A stretch of DNA of 64,000 bases from Lentzea waywayandensis (GTDB taxonomy: Bacteria; Actinomycetota; Actinomycetes; Mycobacteriales; Pseudonocardiaceae): contig NZ_FOYL01000002.1 of the NCBI RefSeq assembly GCF_900115955.1, positions 62,001 through 126,000 on the forward strand, given 5' to 3'. Every line of letters begins with the position of its first letter. The stretch's first letter is position 1. Position numbers and translations under genes: made by a program. The notes beneath the pieces are model-generated. The model was not told the origin of the DNA. It saw nothing but the letters and a program-made list of their open reading frames with translations, and did no database searches. Positions 56,638 through 64,000 of this stretch are shown here, piece after piece.

Positions 56638-57459
56638 GTGGTCGAGAATCACGGCGTGCCGACCGCTCAACACCCACGCCTGCTGGTCTCCGGAAGCACC
56701 GGAGGCGCCATCACCGACCTGGTGATCCCAGCGCTGCTGCTGCGCACCCCCGACCCGGCGTGGTCGCAGCTCGTCCACATCTACGTGCCGCGAAGCCCCA
56801 CCGTCGCGTTCAGCGGCCGTGACCTCCGCTCGCCCGGCATCACCAAGGCCACCGAACTGGCCCGGGAGGCGGGTTTCGAGCCGGTGGTCCGGTCGCCGGG
56901 CGGGCGGATGGTCGCCTACGACAGCGGCGCCGTCGTGATCGACCACCTCGACGCCACCACGGACATCCGCCAGGCCGGCCGCTCGACGTTCGCCGCGAAC
57001 GCCGACAGCCACGTCCGGGTGCTGCGCGGGCTCGGCGACGTCGACGCCCGGATCGGCGAGGTGGACGGCGAGTACTGCCCCGGCGAGTTCAGCATCAACG
57101 TCGGGGGTGACACGAAGGTCGTGGGCTCGGCGCAGCGCGTCACCGCCACGGGTTCCCTGTTCAGCACGGTCGTGCAGGTCGTCGTCTCGAACCGGGTGCG
57201 CGCCGTGATCACGGACGTGTCGGAGGCGCTCGGCTACGACCTGCGGCAGAGTTCCATCGCGGGCCTGGCCGACTACGTCCCCGCGCTGACCGCCGACGAG
57301 GTCGCCGAGGCGTTCGTCTCGGACTACCGCGACCGGCTCGGCATGACCGACGGCCGGCTGCCGGGCGAGGTCGTGCCGCACGCGTCGACCGCTATGCCGA
57401 GCGGCACGTCGCCCTTCCACGTCGACGACTGGACGCGGGCGAACCCTCTGCCGGCTTGA
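56638..57459 (+). CDS. Lipoate/biotin ligase family protein (BPL/LplA-like)
   Basis: The 273-residue protein has the ligase blocks VDGEYCPGEFSINV, GGDTKVVGSAQRVT and GSLFSTVVQV, in which the Lys of DTKVVG is the catalytic one. Members attach or transfer lipoate or octanoate to acceptor domains. The start is uncertain: the GTG at 56638 lies 7 bp after the previous stop without a good ribosome site, and the GTG at 56656 is an alternative. The close spacing suggests cotranscription with the sigma fusion gene. The exact substrate cannot be told. Confidence 0.78.
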   Translation: MVENHGVPTAQHPRLLVSGSTGGAITDLVIPALLLRTPDPAWSQLVHIYVPRSPTVAFSGRDLRSPGITKATELAREAGFEPVVRSPGGRMVAYDSGAVVIDHLDATTDIRQAGRSTFAANADSHVRVLRGLGDVDARIGEVDGEYCPGEFSINVGGDTKVVGSAQRVTATGSLFSTVVQVVVSNRVRAVITDVSEALGYDLRQSSIAGLADYVPALTADEVAEAFVSDYRDRLGMTDGRLPGEVVPHASTAMPSGTSPFHVDDWTRANPLPA

Positions 57460-57529
57460 GCTGCGTGAAGATCGTCCGCGTACGCCGCGAGGCACCGCAG
57501 CGTCTGGTTTCGCCGCCGTTACGTCGGGT

Positions 57530-58492
57530 ATGTACGAATTCGTGACTGTCGACAGCGTAGAGCTGCTCTCCGAGGGCTACACCGCCGAGTTCCCCGACAA
57601 CGACGAACCGGTGCTCCTCGACGCGAACGGCCAGGAGGTGCTCACCTGGCGGGAGAACTACCCGTTCACCGAACGGATGCCCCGCTCCGAGTACGACCAC
57701 CTCAAGCGGCTGTTGCAGATCGAGTTGCTGAAACTCCAGCACTGGGTCGCCGAGACCGGGCAGCGCCTCGTCATCCTCTTCGAGGGCCGCGACGCCGCCG
57801 GCAAGGGCGGCACCATCAAACGGTTCACCGAACACCTCGACCCTCGCGGCGCGCGCACGGTCGCCCTCGACAAGCCGGGCGAACGGGAACGCGGCGAGTG
57901 GTACTTCCAGCGCTACGTCCGTGAACTGCCCACCGCGGGAGAGATCGTTCTGTTCGACCGGTCCTGGTACAACCGCGCCGTCGTCGAGCACGTCATGGGG
58001 TACTGCACCAAAGCCGAGTACGACCTGTTCATACGGCAGGCTCCGGAGTTCGAACGGATGCTCGTCGAGGACGGCGTGCTGCTGGTGAAGCTGTGGTTCT
58101 CGGTGTCGCGCACCGAACAGCGGACCCGGTTCGTCATCCGCCAGATCGACCCGGTGCGGCAGTGGAAGCTCAGCCCGAACGACATCAGGTCGCTGGACCG
58201 CTGGGACGACTACACCGAGGCCAAGGTCGCGATGTTCCGCTCCACGGACACCGAGATCGCACCGTGGACCGTGGTCAAGAGCAACGACAAGAAAAGGGCC
58301 CGCATCGAGGCCATGCGCAGCGTCCTCGCCCGTTTCGACTACGACGACAAGGACAACGGCGTGATCGGCACCCCGGACGTGCGCGTCGTCGGCGCGGCCG
58401 CCACGCTGCTGGAGGACGGCGAGGACGACACCGCGCTCAGCCCGACCCCCATCGCACCCAGCACGGGACCGGGGCCGGGGCTTCATCCCTGA
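57530..58492 (+). CDS. ppk2: Polyphosphate kinase 2 (PPK2)
   Basis: The 320-residue protein has the PPK2 Walker A EGRDAAGKGG (residues 85-94), the lid/Walker B segment LFDRSWYNRAVVE (D143) and the family blocks GEWYFQRYV, VKLWFSVSR and WKLSPND. PPK2 enzymes transfer phosphate between polyphosphate and nucleoside mono- or diphosphates. The first 40 residues and the acidic, Pro-rich C-terminal 30 residues are extensions beyond the core. A hairpin follows 7 bases after the stop. The assignment is firm; nucleotide preference is not readable. Confidence 0.94.
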   Translation: MYEFVTVDSVELLSEGYTAEFPDNDEPVLLDANGQEVLTWRENYPFTERMPRSEYDHLKRLLQIELLKLQHWVAETGQRLVILFEGRDAAGKGGTIKRFTEHLDPRGARTVALDKPGERERGEWYFQRYVRELPTAGEIVLFDRSWYNRAVVEHVMGYCTKAEYDLFIRQAPEFERMLVEDGVLLVKLWFSVSRTEQRTRFVIRQIDPVRQWKLSPNDIRSLDRWDDYTEAKVAMFRSTDTEIAPWTVVKSNDKKRARIEAMRSVLARFDYDDKDNGVIGTPDVRVVGAAATLLEDGEDDTALSPTPIAPSTGPGPGLHP

Positions 58493-58499
58493 CAGGACC

Positions 58500-58515
58500 G
58501 TGGGGGCAGCCCCAC
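58500..58515 (+). terminator. Short GC hairpin after ppk2
   Basis: GTGGGG and CCCCAC pair around the tetraloop GCAG, 7 bases past the stop codon. It is a short but GC-rich stem, plausible as a terminator without a U-tract. Confidence 0.5.
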
Positions 58516-58722
58516 CACGACGACTCCGGTCAACCCCAGTGATCATCAGGACACCAAGGCGCCGTGATCTCCAGCCTGCCCTGACCAGGTTCAGGCGAGT
58601 GACGGTGCTCGCCGTCGCCTGCCACGTAGCGACGATCATCGTCTGCTTCCGGGGCAGCGGCGAGCCGGTGGGAGGGTTTCTGGCGGCCACGGCCCGCCTG
58701 GGCTTCGTGGCAGGATCAGCCC

Positions 58723-59433
58723 ATGCGCGTGCTGCTTCCCTTGCCCGACCAGGACTTCGACGTCACCGAGGTGGCGGTGCCGTGGCGGGTGCTCACCGAC
58801 GCCGGGCACGAGGTCGTCTTCGCGACCGAACGCGGCGGCACCGCGCCGCAGGCCGATCCGCTGCTGCTGACCGGTGTCGTGTTCGGCAAGCTCGGCGCCG
58901 AGGCCGAGCCGAAGGCGTTCTACCGCGACATGCTCGACTCCCCCGCCTACCGCGCGCCGCTGGCGTGGGGGTCGGTGGTGCCGGAGGAGTTCGACGGGCT
59001 GGTGCTCCCCGGCGGGCACGCTCCGGGCATGCGGCAGTACCTGGGTTCGGTGGAGCTTCAGCAGGTGGTCGCGCGGTTCTGGGCGTTGCGACGGCCGGTC
59101 GGCGCGATCTGTCACGGTGTGCTCGTGCTCGCCCGCGCCGGGGTGCTGGACGGGCGGCGCACCACGTGCCTGCCGAAGTACATGGAACGGGCGGCGTACT
59201 TCTCGACGGCGTGGCTGCGCGGGCGGTACTACCGGACCTATCCCGCGTACGTGCAGGACGAGGTCGTGGCGGCAGGTGCGGTGTTCGAGCGCGGGCCGGT
59301 CGAGCTGAGCAGGCGCGGTACCGCGACCGACGACGGGCCCGCGTTCGTGGTGCGGGACGGCCACTACGTGTCGGCGCGCTGGCCGGGTGACGCCTACCTG
59401 TTCGCGAGGACGTTCGCCGGGCTGCTCGGCTGA
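58723..59433 (+). CDS. DJ-1/PfpI (type 1 glutamine amidotransferase-like) protein
   Basis: The 236-residue protein has the fold's typical start (MRVLLPLPDQDFDVTEVAVPWRVL), the oxyanion stretch GLVLPGGHAPGMRQYL and the nucleophile elbow AICHG with Cys130. Family members include glyoxalases, chaperones and proteases, and the specific activity cannot be read. The preceding 230 bp hold the ppk2 hairpin and no gene. The ribosome site is weak. Family assignment is confident. Confidence 0.88.
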   Translation: MRVLLPLPDQDFDVTEVAVPWRVLTDAGHEVVFATERGGTAPQADPLLLTGVVFGKLGAEAEPKAFYRDMLDSPAYRAPLAWGSVVPEEFDGLVLPGGHAPGMRQYLGSVELQQVVARFWALRRPVGAICHGVLVLARAGVLDGRRTTCLPKYMERAAYFSTAWLRGRYYRTYPAYVQDEVVAAGAVFERGPVELSRRGTATDDGPAFVVRDGHYVSARWPGDAYLFARTFAGLLG

Positions 59434-59577
59434 CGGTCACCCGTCCAGGTCGGACAGTCGTACGCACGGTGTCATTTCTTCACAACGCCGCACCGCAACA
59501 GGTGATTTCCGGCTTCAGCGACACCTCCACGTCTCGGAACGGGTACTCCGCCCGCAGATCTTCCGAGCGGAGGAACA

Positions 59578-60792
59578 ATGCTGGAGAAAGCAGGCAAGGT
59601 ACGGGGAATTCTGCCGGTGGTGGCACTGCTCGCCGGTCTTGTCGCACCCACGGGCGAGGTCGCCCCCGTGGCACGCACCCAGTCGTTCTGGCTGCACCTC
59701 AACAGCACGCCGGTGGACGACGCCACGATCGCCACCGAGGCCAAGCGCCGCGCGCACGTCGTGCTGAACGCGTGGGAGGGCGATCTCCTGCGCAAGCTCA
59801 AAGCCGCGAACCCCAAGGTCAGGGTGTACGTCTACAAAGATCTCTCGTCCACCCGCTCCTATGCGTGCAAGCAGGGCAAGGACGACACACATCTGCCCGC
59901 CGGACTGGGCTACTGCGCCGTCCGCGAGTCCAACCCGGACTGGTTCCTCAAAGGACCCGACGGAGAGGAACTCTCCTACTCCGGCTACGAAGGCCACGAG
60001 CAGATGGACGCCGGAAATCCCGGCTACCGCAAAGCCTGGGTCAGCAGCGTCGTGACGAGCGCCAAGTCCACGGGATTCGACGGCGTGTTCCTCGACAACG
60101 CCCTGTACACGTGCGACGCCCACCATCCCGGCGTGTGCCCGGCGAAGTATCCGGACAACGCGTCGTTCCAGGAGGCCTACAAAGGCATGCTCGCCGAGGT
60201 CAGGAGCGGATTCACGGCCGCGGGACTGCTCTCGGTCGCGAACCTGACCAACGCCCGCCTGCACGCGGGCGGCTGGGACGCCTACGGCTCCTATCTCGAC
60301 GGCGGGTTCGACGAGTGGTGGCTGACGTTCTCCAGCGACAGGCTGCTGGAGGACTACCCGGAGGGGTGGCGCAGGCAGGTCGCCGAGATCGCCGCCAACG
60401 AGACGAGCGGCAAGATGACCTGGGTCCAGCCGCACTTCGACGCCGGTGACACGAAGGCCTTCCGGTACGCGCTGGCCAGCATGTTCATGACCACCAGCGG
60501 GCACGCCGCGATCGCCGAGATCGCCCAGACCGACGGCTATGCGGGCCCGGCGCCGTGGCACGCCGAGTACGACTGGAACCTCGGGCACCCCGCCGGCGCC
60601 TACCGGACGATCGCGGACAAGGTCTACCGCAGGGACTTCACCTGCGGCATGGCGCTGGTCAACGCCAACCCGACCGGAAGCCCCGAGATCGCGGTCTCGC
60701 TCAACCGCACCTACCAGGACCACGACGGCAGGTCCGTCACCTCGGTCGGCCTGCCCGGCACCACCGGCGTGCTGCTGCGCGCGAACTGCTGA
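59578..60792 (+). CDS. Secreted glycosidase-like protein (GHL15-type TIM barrel)
   Basis: The 404-residue protein starts 5 bases after GGAGG and has an N-terminal hydrophobic segment (GILPVVALLAGLVAP). Blocks RVYVYKDLSS, GFDGVFLDNALYT, LDGGFDEWWLTFS and KMTWVQPHFD match a TIM-barrel family of putative glycoside hydrolases that I know as GHL15. Acidic residues in FLDNA and FDEWW are candidate catalytic residues. It was probably exported to act on extracellular or wall polysaccharide. It ends 2 bp from the convergent TetR gene. The substrate is unknown. Confidence 0.75.
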   Translation: MLEKAGKVRGILPVVALLAGLVAPTGEVAPVARTQSFWLHLNSTPVDDATIATEAKRRAHVVLNAWEGDLLRKLKAANPKVRVYVYKDLSSTRSYACKQGKDDTHLPAGLGYCAVRESNPDWFLKGPDGEELSYSGYEGHEQMDAGNPGYRKAWVSSVVTSAKSTGFDGVFLDNALYTCDAHHPGVCPAKYPDNASFQEAYKGMLAEVRSGFTAAGLLSVANLTNARLHAGGWDAYGSYLDGGFDEWWLTFSSDRLLEDYPEGWRRQVAEIAANETSGKMTWVQPHFDAGDTKAFRYALASMFMTTSGHAAIAEIAQTDGYAGPAPWHAEYDWNLGHPAGAYRTIADKVYRRDFTCGMALVNANPTGSPEIAVSLNRTYQDHDGRSVTSVGLPGTTGVLLRANC

Positions 60793-60794
60793 GG

Positions 60795-61388
60795 TCAGGC
60801 CCCGGTGATCACGGCGAGCAGCATGCGGAGCTCGGCTTCGGCCGCGTGAGGGGCGTCGGTCGCCACGAAGACCGACCTGGCCAGGGCGGTACCGATCAGC
60901 ACCAGCGTCAGGACGTCGATCTGCGCGCCGTCGATGCTCTGGGCCAGTTCGCCGCGGCGGACGGCCAGGGCGATCAGGGCGCCGAGCTGGTCGCGGACGG
61001 CGAGGTAGACGTCGTCGTGCAGGATCTGCCGCAGTTCCGGGTCGTGCGCGGCCTGGCCCATCAGCGACAGCAGCGCGGGGCCGGTGGCCGCTTCGAGGAT
61101 CCTGCGCTTGCGCGCCAGGAGCTCCCGGACGTCGCCCTCGAGGGAGCCGGTGTCGATCCCGCTCAGTTCGGCCTGGGCGATGTGCCGGGCCACGGCGCCG
61201 GCCAGCGCCTGCTTGGACGGCCAGCGGCGGTAGAGGGACGCGGTGGAGGCGCCGGCCCGCCGCGCGACCTCGGTGGTGGTGAACGCGGCCCATCCCGCCT
61301 CGTTGAGGACCTCGATCGCGGCCGTGATCAGGGCGGCGTCCACCCGCGGGTCCTTCGGGCGCCCCTGCGCGGCGGCCTTCGTCGTCAC
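60795..61388 (-). CDS. TetR-family repressor
   Basis: The 197-residue protein has the TetR helix-turn-helix at residues 20-65 (ITAAIEVLNEAGWAAFTTTEVARRAGAS, TASLYRRWPSKQAL) and a variable C-terminal ligand domain. It diverges from the aldehyde dehydrogenase gene across 62 bp that contain a palindrome. It most likely represses that gene and itself in response to an aldehyde or related compound. Confidence 0.92.
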   Translation of the reverse strand: MTTKAAAQGRPKDPRVDAALITAAIEVLNEAGWAAFTTTEVARRAGASTASLYRRWPSKQALAGAVARHIAQAELSGIDTGSLEGDVRELLARKRRILEAATGPALLSLMGQAAHDPELRQILHDDVYLAVRDQLGALIALAVRRGELAQSIDGAQIDVLTLVLIGTALARSVFVATDAPHAAEAELRMLLAVITGA

Positions 61389-61412
61389 CCGTCCACTGTA
61401 CCGGTCGAGAAA

Positions 61413-61432
61413 CGAAAAGGATCTGTTTCGTA
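61413..61432. promoter_or_regulatory. Palindromic operator for the TetR repressor
   Basis: ACGAAA and TTTCGT flank a central GATC in a 20-bp palindrome with only four non-matching positions. It lies between the divergent starts at 61388 and 61451, where binding would block both promoters. Confidence 0.7.
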
Positions 61433-61450
61433 TTGCGGTAGGGTGGGGAC

Positions 61451-62863
61451 ATGCCCACGACGACAGGTGCCATCCCCGCGGTCGTGTCCGACGCGCGCAA
61501 GGTCTTCGACTCCGGCGCCACCCGCTCCCGCGCCGCCCGCGCCGCCGCGCTCCGTGCGTTGCGCGCGATGATCACCGAGAACCAGCCCGCGTTCGAGGCC
61601 GCCCTGTGGAGCGACCTGCACAAGGGCGCCGGCGAGGCGCAGCTGACCGAGATCAGCGTGGTGCTGGCGGAGATCAACCACACGCTGCGCCACCTGCGGA
61701 GGTGGACCCGTCCCCGCCGTGGCCCGGTGCCGATGGCGCTGTGGCCGGCGCGGGCCCGGCTGGTGTCCGAACCGCTCGGCGTGGTGCTGGTGATCGCGCC
61801 GTGGAACTACCCGATGCAACTCCTGCTCGACCCGCTGGCCGGCATCCTGGCCGCGGGCAACACGGCCGTCCTCAAGCCGAGCGAGCTCGCGCCGGAGACG
61901 TCCGCGCTGATCACGAGGCTCGTGCCCGCGTACTTCCCCGACGGCATCGTGCGCGTCGTCGAGGGAGGCGTCGAGGAGACCACCGAACTCCTGGCCCAGC
62001 GGTTCGACCACATCGTCTTCACCGGCAGCGGCGCCGTGGGCCGGATCGTGATGCGGGCCGCGGCCGAGCACCTGACGCCGGTGACGCTGGAGCTGGGCGG
62101 CAAGTCGCCGGCCTGGTTCGACGACGACGCCCACCTCGACCAGGCCGCGCGGCGCCTGGTGTGGGCGAAGTTCACCAACGCCGGCCAGACGTGCGTCGCC
62201 CCCGACTACGTGCTGACCACGCCGGACCGGATCCCCGCGCTCGTCGAGGCGTTGCGGAGGGCGATCGAGGACCTGTGGGGTTCCGATCCGCGGGCGAGCG
62301 GGGACTACGGCCGCATCGTCAACGAGCGGCAGTTCGACCGCCTCGTGTCACTGCTGGACGGCACAGATGTCGTGGTCGGCGGCGACCACGACCGGGCGGA
62401 GCGATACATCGCGCCCACCGTCGTCGTGGCCGAAGGCCGTGCCGTCGGCCCGGAGGCGGCTCACCCGGTCCTGCGGGAGGAGATCTTCGGTCCGATCCTG
62501 CCCGTCGTCGCGGTCGAGCACGCCGACCAGGCGATCGACGTCATCAACAACTGGGACAAGCCCCTCGCGCTGTACGTGTTCAGCTCCTCCGCCCGCACCC
62601 GCCGCCTGTTCGAGGAACGAACCTCGTCCGGCGCGGTGGTCCACGACGCGGGCCTGATCCACGTGGCCGCGACCGGCCTGCCGTTCGGCGGGGTCGGCGC
62701 CAGCGGAATCGGCGCCTATCACGGCACCTACTCCTGGCGCACCTTCTCGCACCTCAAGCCCGTGCTGCGCAAGCCGCTCGCGCTCGACACGCTCCGCCTG
62801 GCCCAGCCACCGTTCACCGGACTGGGTCCGCGCCTCGCCCAGCGCCTGATGCGCCGCGGGTGA
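61451..62863 (+). CDS. Aldehyde dehydrogenase (ALDH3-like)
   Basis: The 470-residue enzyme has the NAD-binding block [16 protein letters not shown], the general base Glu in [12 protein letters not shown] (about 213) and the catalytic Cys in [13 protein letters not shown] (about 247). [10 protein letters not shown] is also present. The short form and the C-terminal [15 protein letters not shown] point to the ALDH3 branch, which oxidises medium-chain or aromatic aldehydes. AGGGTGGGG precedes the ATG. The adjacent TetR gene and operator suggest substrate-inducible control. Confidence 0.94.
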   Translation: MPTTTGAIPAVVSDARKVFDSGATRSRAARAAALRALRAMITENQPAFEAALWSDLHKGAGEAQLTEISVVLAEINHTLRHLRRWTRPRRGPVPMALWPARARLVSEPLGVVLVIAPWNYPMQLLLDPLAGILAAGNTAVLKPSELAPETSALITRLVPAYFPDGIVRVVEGGVEETTELLAQRFDHIVFTGSGAVGRIVMRAAAEHLTPVTLELGGKSPAWFDDDAHLDQAARRLVWAKFTNAGQTCVAPDYVLTTPDRIPALVEALRRAIEDLWGSDPRASGDYGRIVNERQFDRLVSLLDGTDVVVGGDHDRAERYIAPTVVVAEGRAVGPEAAHPVLREEIFGPILPVVAVEHADQAIDVINNWDKPLALYVFSSSARTRRLFEERTSSGAVVHDAGLIHVAATGLPFGGVGASGIGAYHGTYSWRTFSHLKPVLRKPLALDTLRLAQPPFTGLGPRLAQRLMRRG

Positions 62864-62878
62864 CGCACCTCGTCACCC
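62858..62878 (+). terminator. Hairpin overlapping the aldehyde dehydrogenase stop codon
   Basis: GGGTGACG and CGTCACCC form a perfect 8-bp stem (9 with the flanking C-G pair) around CACCT. The stem contains the TGA stop. It may also act on the convergent DUF4342 transcript. Confidence 0.65.
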
Positions 62879-62973
62879 GTTTCCGGACGGGTTGCGCGGC
62901 GTTCCGGCAACCGTCCCTCCGCCTCCCAACGGAATGGACGTCCCCCGCCGCCGCGACAACCCGTGGCCGGTGA

Positions 62974-63264
62974 CTAGACCTGCTCCCCGTCGACCGTCGT
63001 GGCCGGCTGGCTGCCGGGCCGGCGGCGGTCCTCAAGCTTGATCTCGCACTTGCCGACGAGCGCGGCACCGGCGCCGATCGTCGTGGCCACCGGAGCGGCG
63101 AACGCCGCCAGCAGCCCGACAGCCACCGGCACCTCCAGCACCACGTCGTGCTTGCTGTCCCGCACGACCACGCGACGGTTGATGCCCTCGCTGACCAGCC
63201 CCCGAACGGCGTCGACCACCGAGTCGACGGGGTTGCGGGTGGGCTCGGCCTTGGACTCGCTCAT
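62974..63264 (-). CDS. DUF4342-type small protein
   Basis: The 96-residue protein, from an ATG with AAGGAG four bases upstream, contains NPVDSVVDAVRGLVSEGINRRVVVRD. A VVLEVPVAVGLLAAFAAPVATTIGAGAAL hydrophobic stretch follows. This is the DUF4342 pattern: a short domain followed by a membrane-associated segment. Function is unknown. A longer frame starting at 63330 lacks a ribosome site. Confidence 0.75.
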   Translation of the reverse strand: MSESKAEPTRNPVDSVVDAVRGLVSEGINRRVVVRDSKHDVVLEVPVAVGLLAAFAAPVATTIGAGAALVGKCEIKLEDRRRPGSQPATTVDGEQV

Positions 63265-63405
63265 AACTCTCCTTGAACTGCGGATCTCCCTTGACGACTC
63301 CAGCCTGCCCGTGGTCCGGCACCCTGCCATCAGGGTTTTCCCTGACCCCTGCCGGATTTGCCCCTCAGGAACTCGCGTGGCTGGTCAGACCCTGTGTGCC
63401 GCGCG

Positions 63406-63849
63406 TCACGACAGTTCGGCGATGATCTTCTCGATGCGCCGCGCGCGGGTCTCGGGTTGCTTCGCCGCCGCGACCGCCTCGGCCCGCTGCCGCTGGTTGC
63501 TGTAGGAGAGCGCGGTGAACGCGGCACGGACCTCGGGGTGGCGGTCCAGCGCCGCCGCGAGGTCGTCGGGCAGGTCGACGGTGCGTTCCGCCAGGTCCGG
63601 TTCGAGCGTCACCTCGACGGTGTCACCGGCGGCTACACCCGCGGCCTCCCGGTTGGCGGCACTGAGCGGCAGCATGAAGTCGCCGCCGTACACCGCCACC
63701 GTGCTGCGGTAGGTGTGGGCGCCGATCCTCACGAGCACCCTGGGCTTCTTGCCCTGCCCGAGCGCCTCGACCACGTCCGCCGGGACGCGGAGCCCGGTCG
63801 CGGTCTTGCCGTTGAGCTCGATCGGGGTGGTGAACGTGTGGCGCGTCAA
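63406..63849 (-). CDS. YdeI/OmpD-associated family protein (DUF1905 plus C-terminal helix)
   Basis: About 147 residues. An N-terminal DUF1905-like beta-barrel (FTTPIELNGKTATGLRVP, RVLVRIGAHTYRSTVAVYGG, DTVEVTLEPD) is followed by the helical VDLPDDLAAAL, AAFTALSYSNQRQRAEAVAAAK and RARRIEKIIAEL, typical of the YdeI/OmpD-associated family. I prefer the TTG start at 63849, which has GGAGG six bases upstream, over the GTG at 63879. The molecular role is unclear. Confidence 0.8.
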   Translation of the reverse strand: MTRHTFTTPIELNGKTATGLRVPADVVEALGQGKKPRVLVRIGAHTYRSTVAVYGGDFMLPLSAANREAAGVAAGDTVEVTLEPDLAERTVDLPDDLAAALDRHPEVRAAFTALSYSNQRQRAEAVAAAKQPETRARRIEKIIAELS

Positions 63850-63903
63850 GGTCGTCCTCCGGGAGATCGGCTGTCCCACCCGGATGGTAGGCCCGGGAGT
63901 TCG

Positions 63904-64000
63904 TCACGCGGTGATGACGACCTTCGCGCGGGCGTGTTCGGTCTCGACGTAGCGGACCGCGTCGGACGCCTCGGCCAGTGAGTAGGTGCGGTCGACGACC
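63904..64000 (-). CDS. C-terminal end of a medium-chain (zinc-type) alcohol dehydrogenase/quinone reductase
   Basis: Only the last 31 residues are inside the window: VVDRTYSLAEASDAVRYVETEHARAKVVITA (written here as VVDRTYSLAEASD and AVRYVETEHARAKVVITA). This matches the standard C-terminus of NADPH:quinone oxidoreductase-like MDR proteins. The rest lies beyond base 64,000. Confidence 0.7.
   Translation of the reverse strand, partial: VVDRTYSLAEASDAVRYVETEHARAKVVITA

Noticed and set aside
59515..61683. A 722-codon frame on the - strand spanning the glycosidase-like, TetR and aldehyde dehydrogenase genes
   Set aside because: It crosses three well-supported genes in the wrong frame and has no motif of its own.

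Overview
The window is high-GC DNA with GTG and TTG starts and actinobacterial gene families (a SARP-type regulator, a streptogrisin-like protease, an ECF sigma factor fused to a glycosidase, PPK2). The host is an actinomycete. A Pseudonocardiales genus such as Lentzea or Saccharothrix is my guess from gene style, not something the sequence proves.

About 46 kb (1,311-47,237) is a nonribosomal peptide cluster read entirely leftward as a tightly packed operon of eight genes. In order of transcription these are: an NRPS of 8,944 residues; a second NRPS of 3,934 residues; a TauD/VioC-type Fe(II)/2-oxoglutarate hydroxylase; two overlapping half-size ABC exporters (TMD-NBD); a PLP enzyme that closely resembles capreomycidine synthase (VioD); a second VioC-type hydroxylase; and an MbtH-like protein. 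A hairpin terminator follows. The first NRPS has six C-A-T-E modules, and all six adenylation domains read the same specificity residues (DVGEVSVID + K). That pattern is typical of basic side chains: closest to diaminobutyrate/ornithine, with an arginine-derived residue such as capreomycidine not excluded. The second NRPS adds three modules: C-A-T-E, C-A-T and C-A-T-E. The predicted product is a nonapeptide that begins with six consecutive D-configured basic residues, followed by D-hydrophobic, hydrophobic and D-unknown residues. No thioesterase, reductase or terminal condensation domain ends the line inside this window.

The most unusual feature is in the condensation domains. Every C domain that receives a donor from one of the six basic modules (modules 2-6 of the large NRPS and module 1 of the second) has lost the catalytic HHxxxDG motif. 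It reads YQGLCDG five times and YSGLCDG once. The two C domains further downstream keep HHLYADG/HHLYLDG. The six near-identical adenylation domains also carry a 39-bp (13-residue) in-frame minisatellite, in 4, 1, 3, 3, 2 and 1 copies, just before core motif A3.

Left of the cluster lies a truncated secreted S1 protease. Right of it, from 47.8 kb, come a divergent GT39/ArnT-like membrane glycosyltransferase (possibly a tailoring enzyme), a DUF6891 protein, two small secreted proteins including a Calx-beta protein, and a SARP/AfsR-type regulator. Next are an ECF sigma factor fused through a membrane segment to a GH128 glycosidase, a lipoate-ligase-like protein, PPK2, a DJ-1/PfpI protein and a secreted glycosidase-like protein. 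A divergent TetR/aldehyde dehydrogenase pair with a palindromic operator, a DUF4342 protein, a YdeI/OmpD-type protein and the C-terminal end of a medium-chain dehydrogenase complete the window. The genes right of about 49.4 kb look like ordinary chromosomal background.
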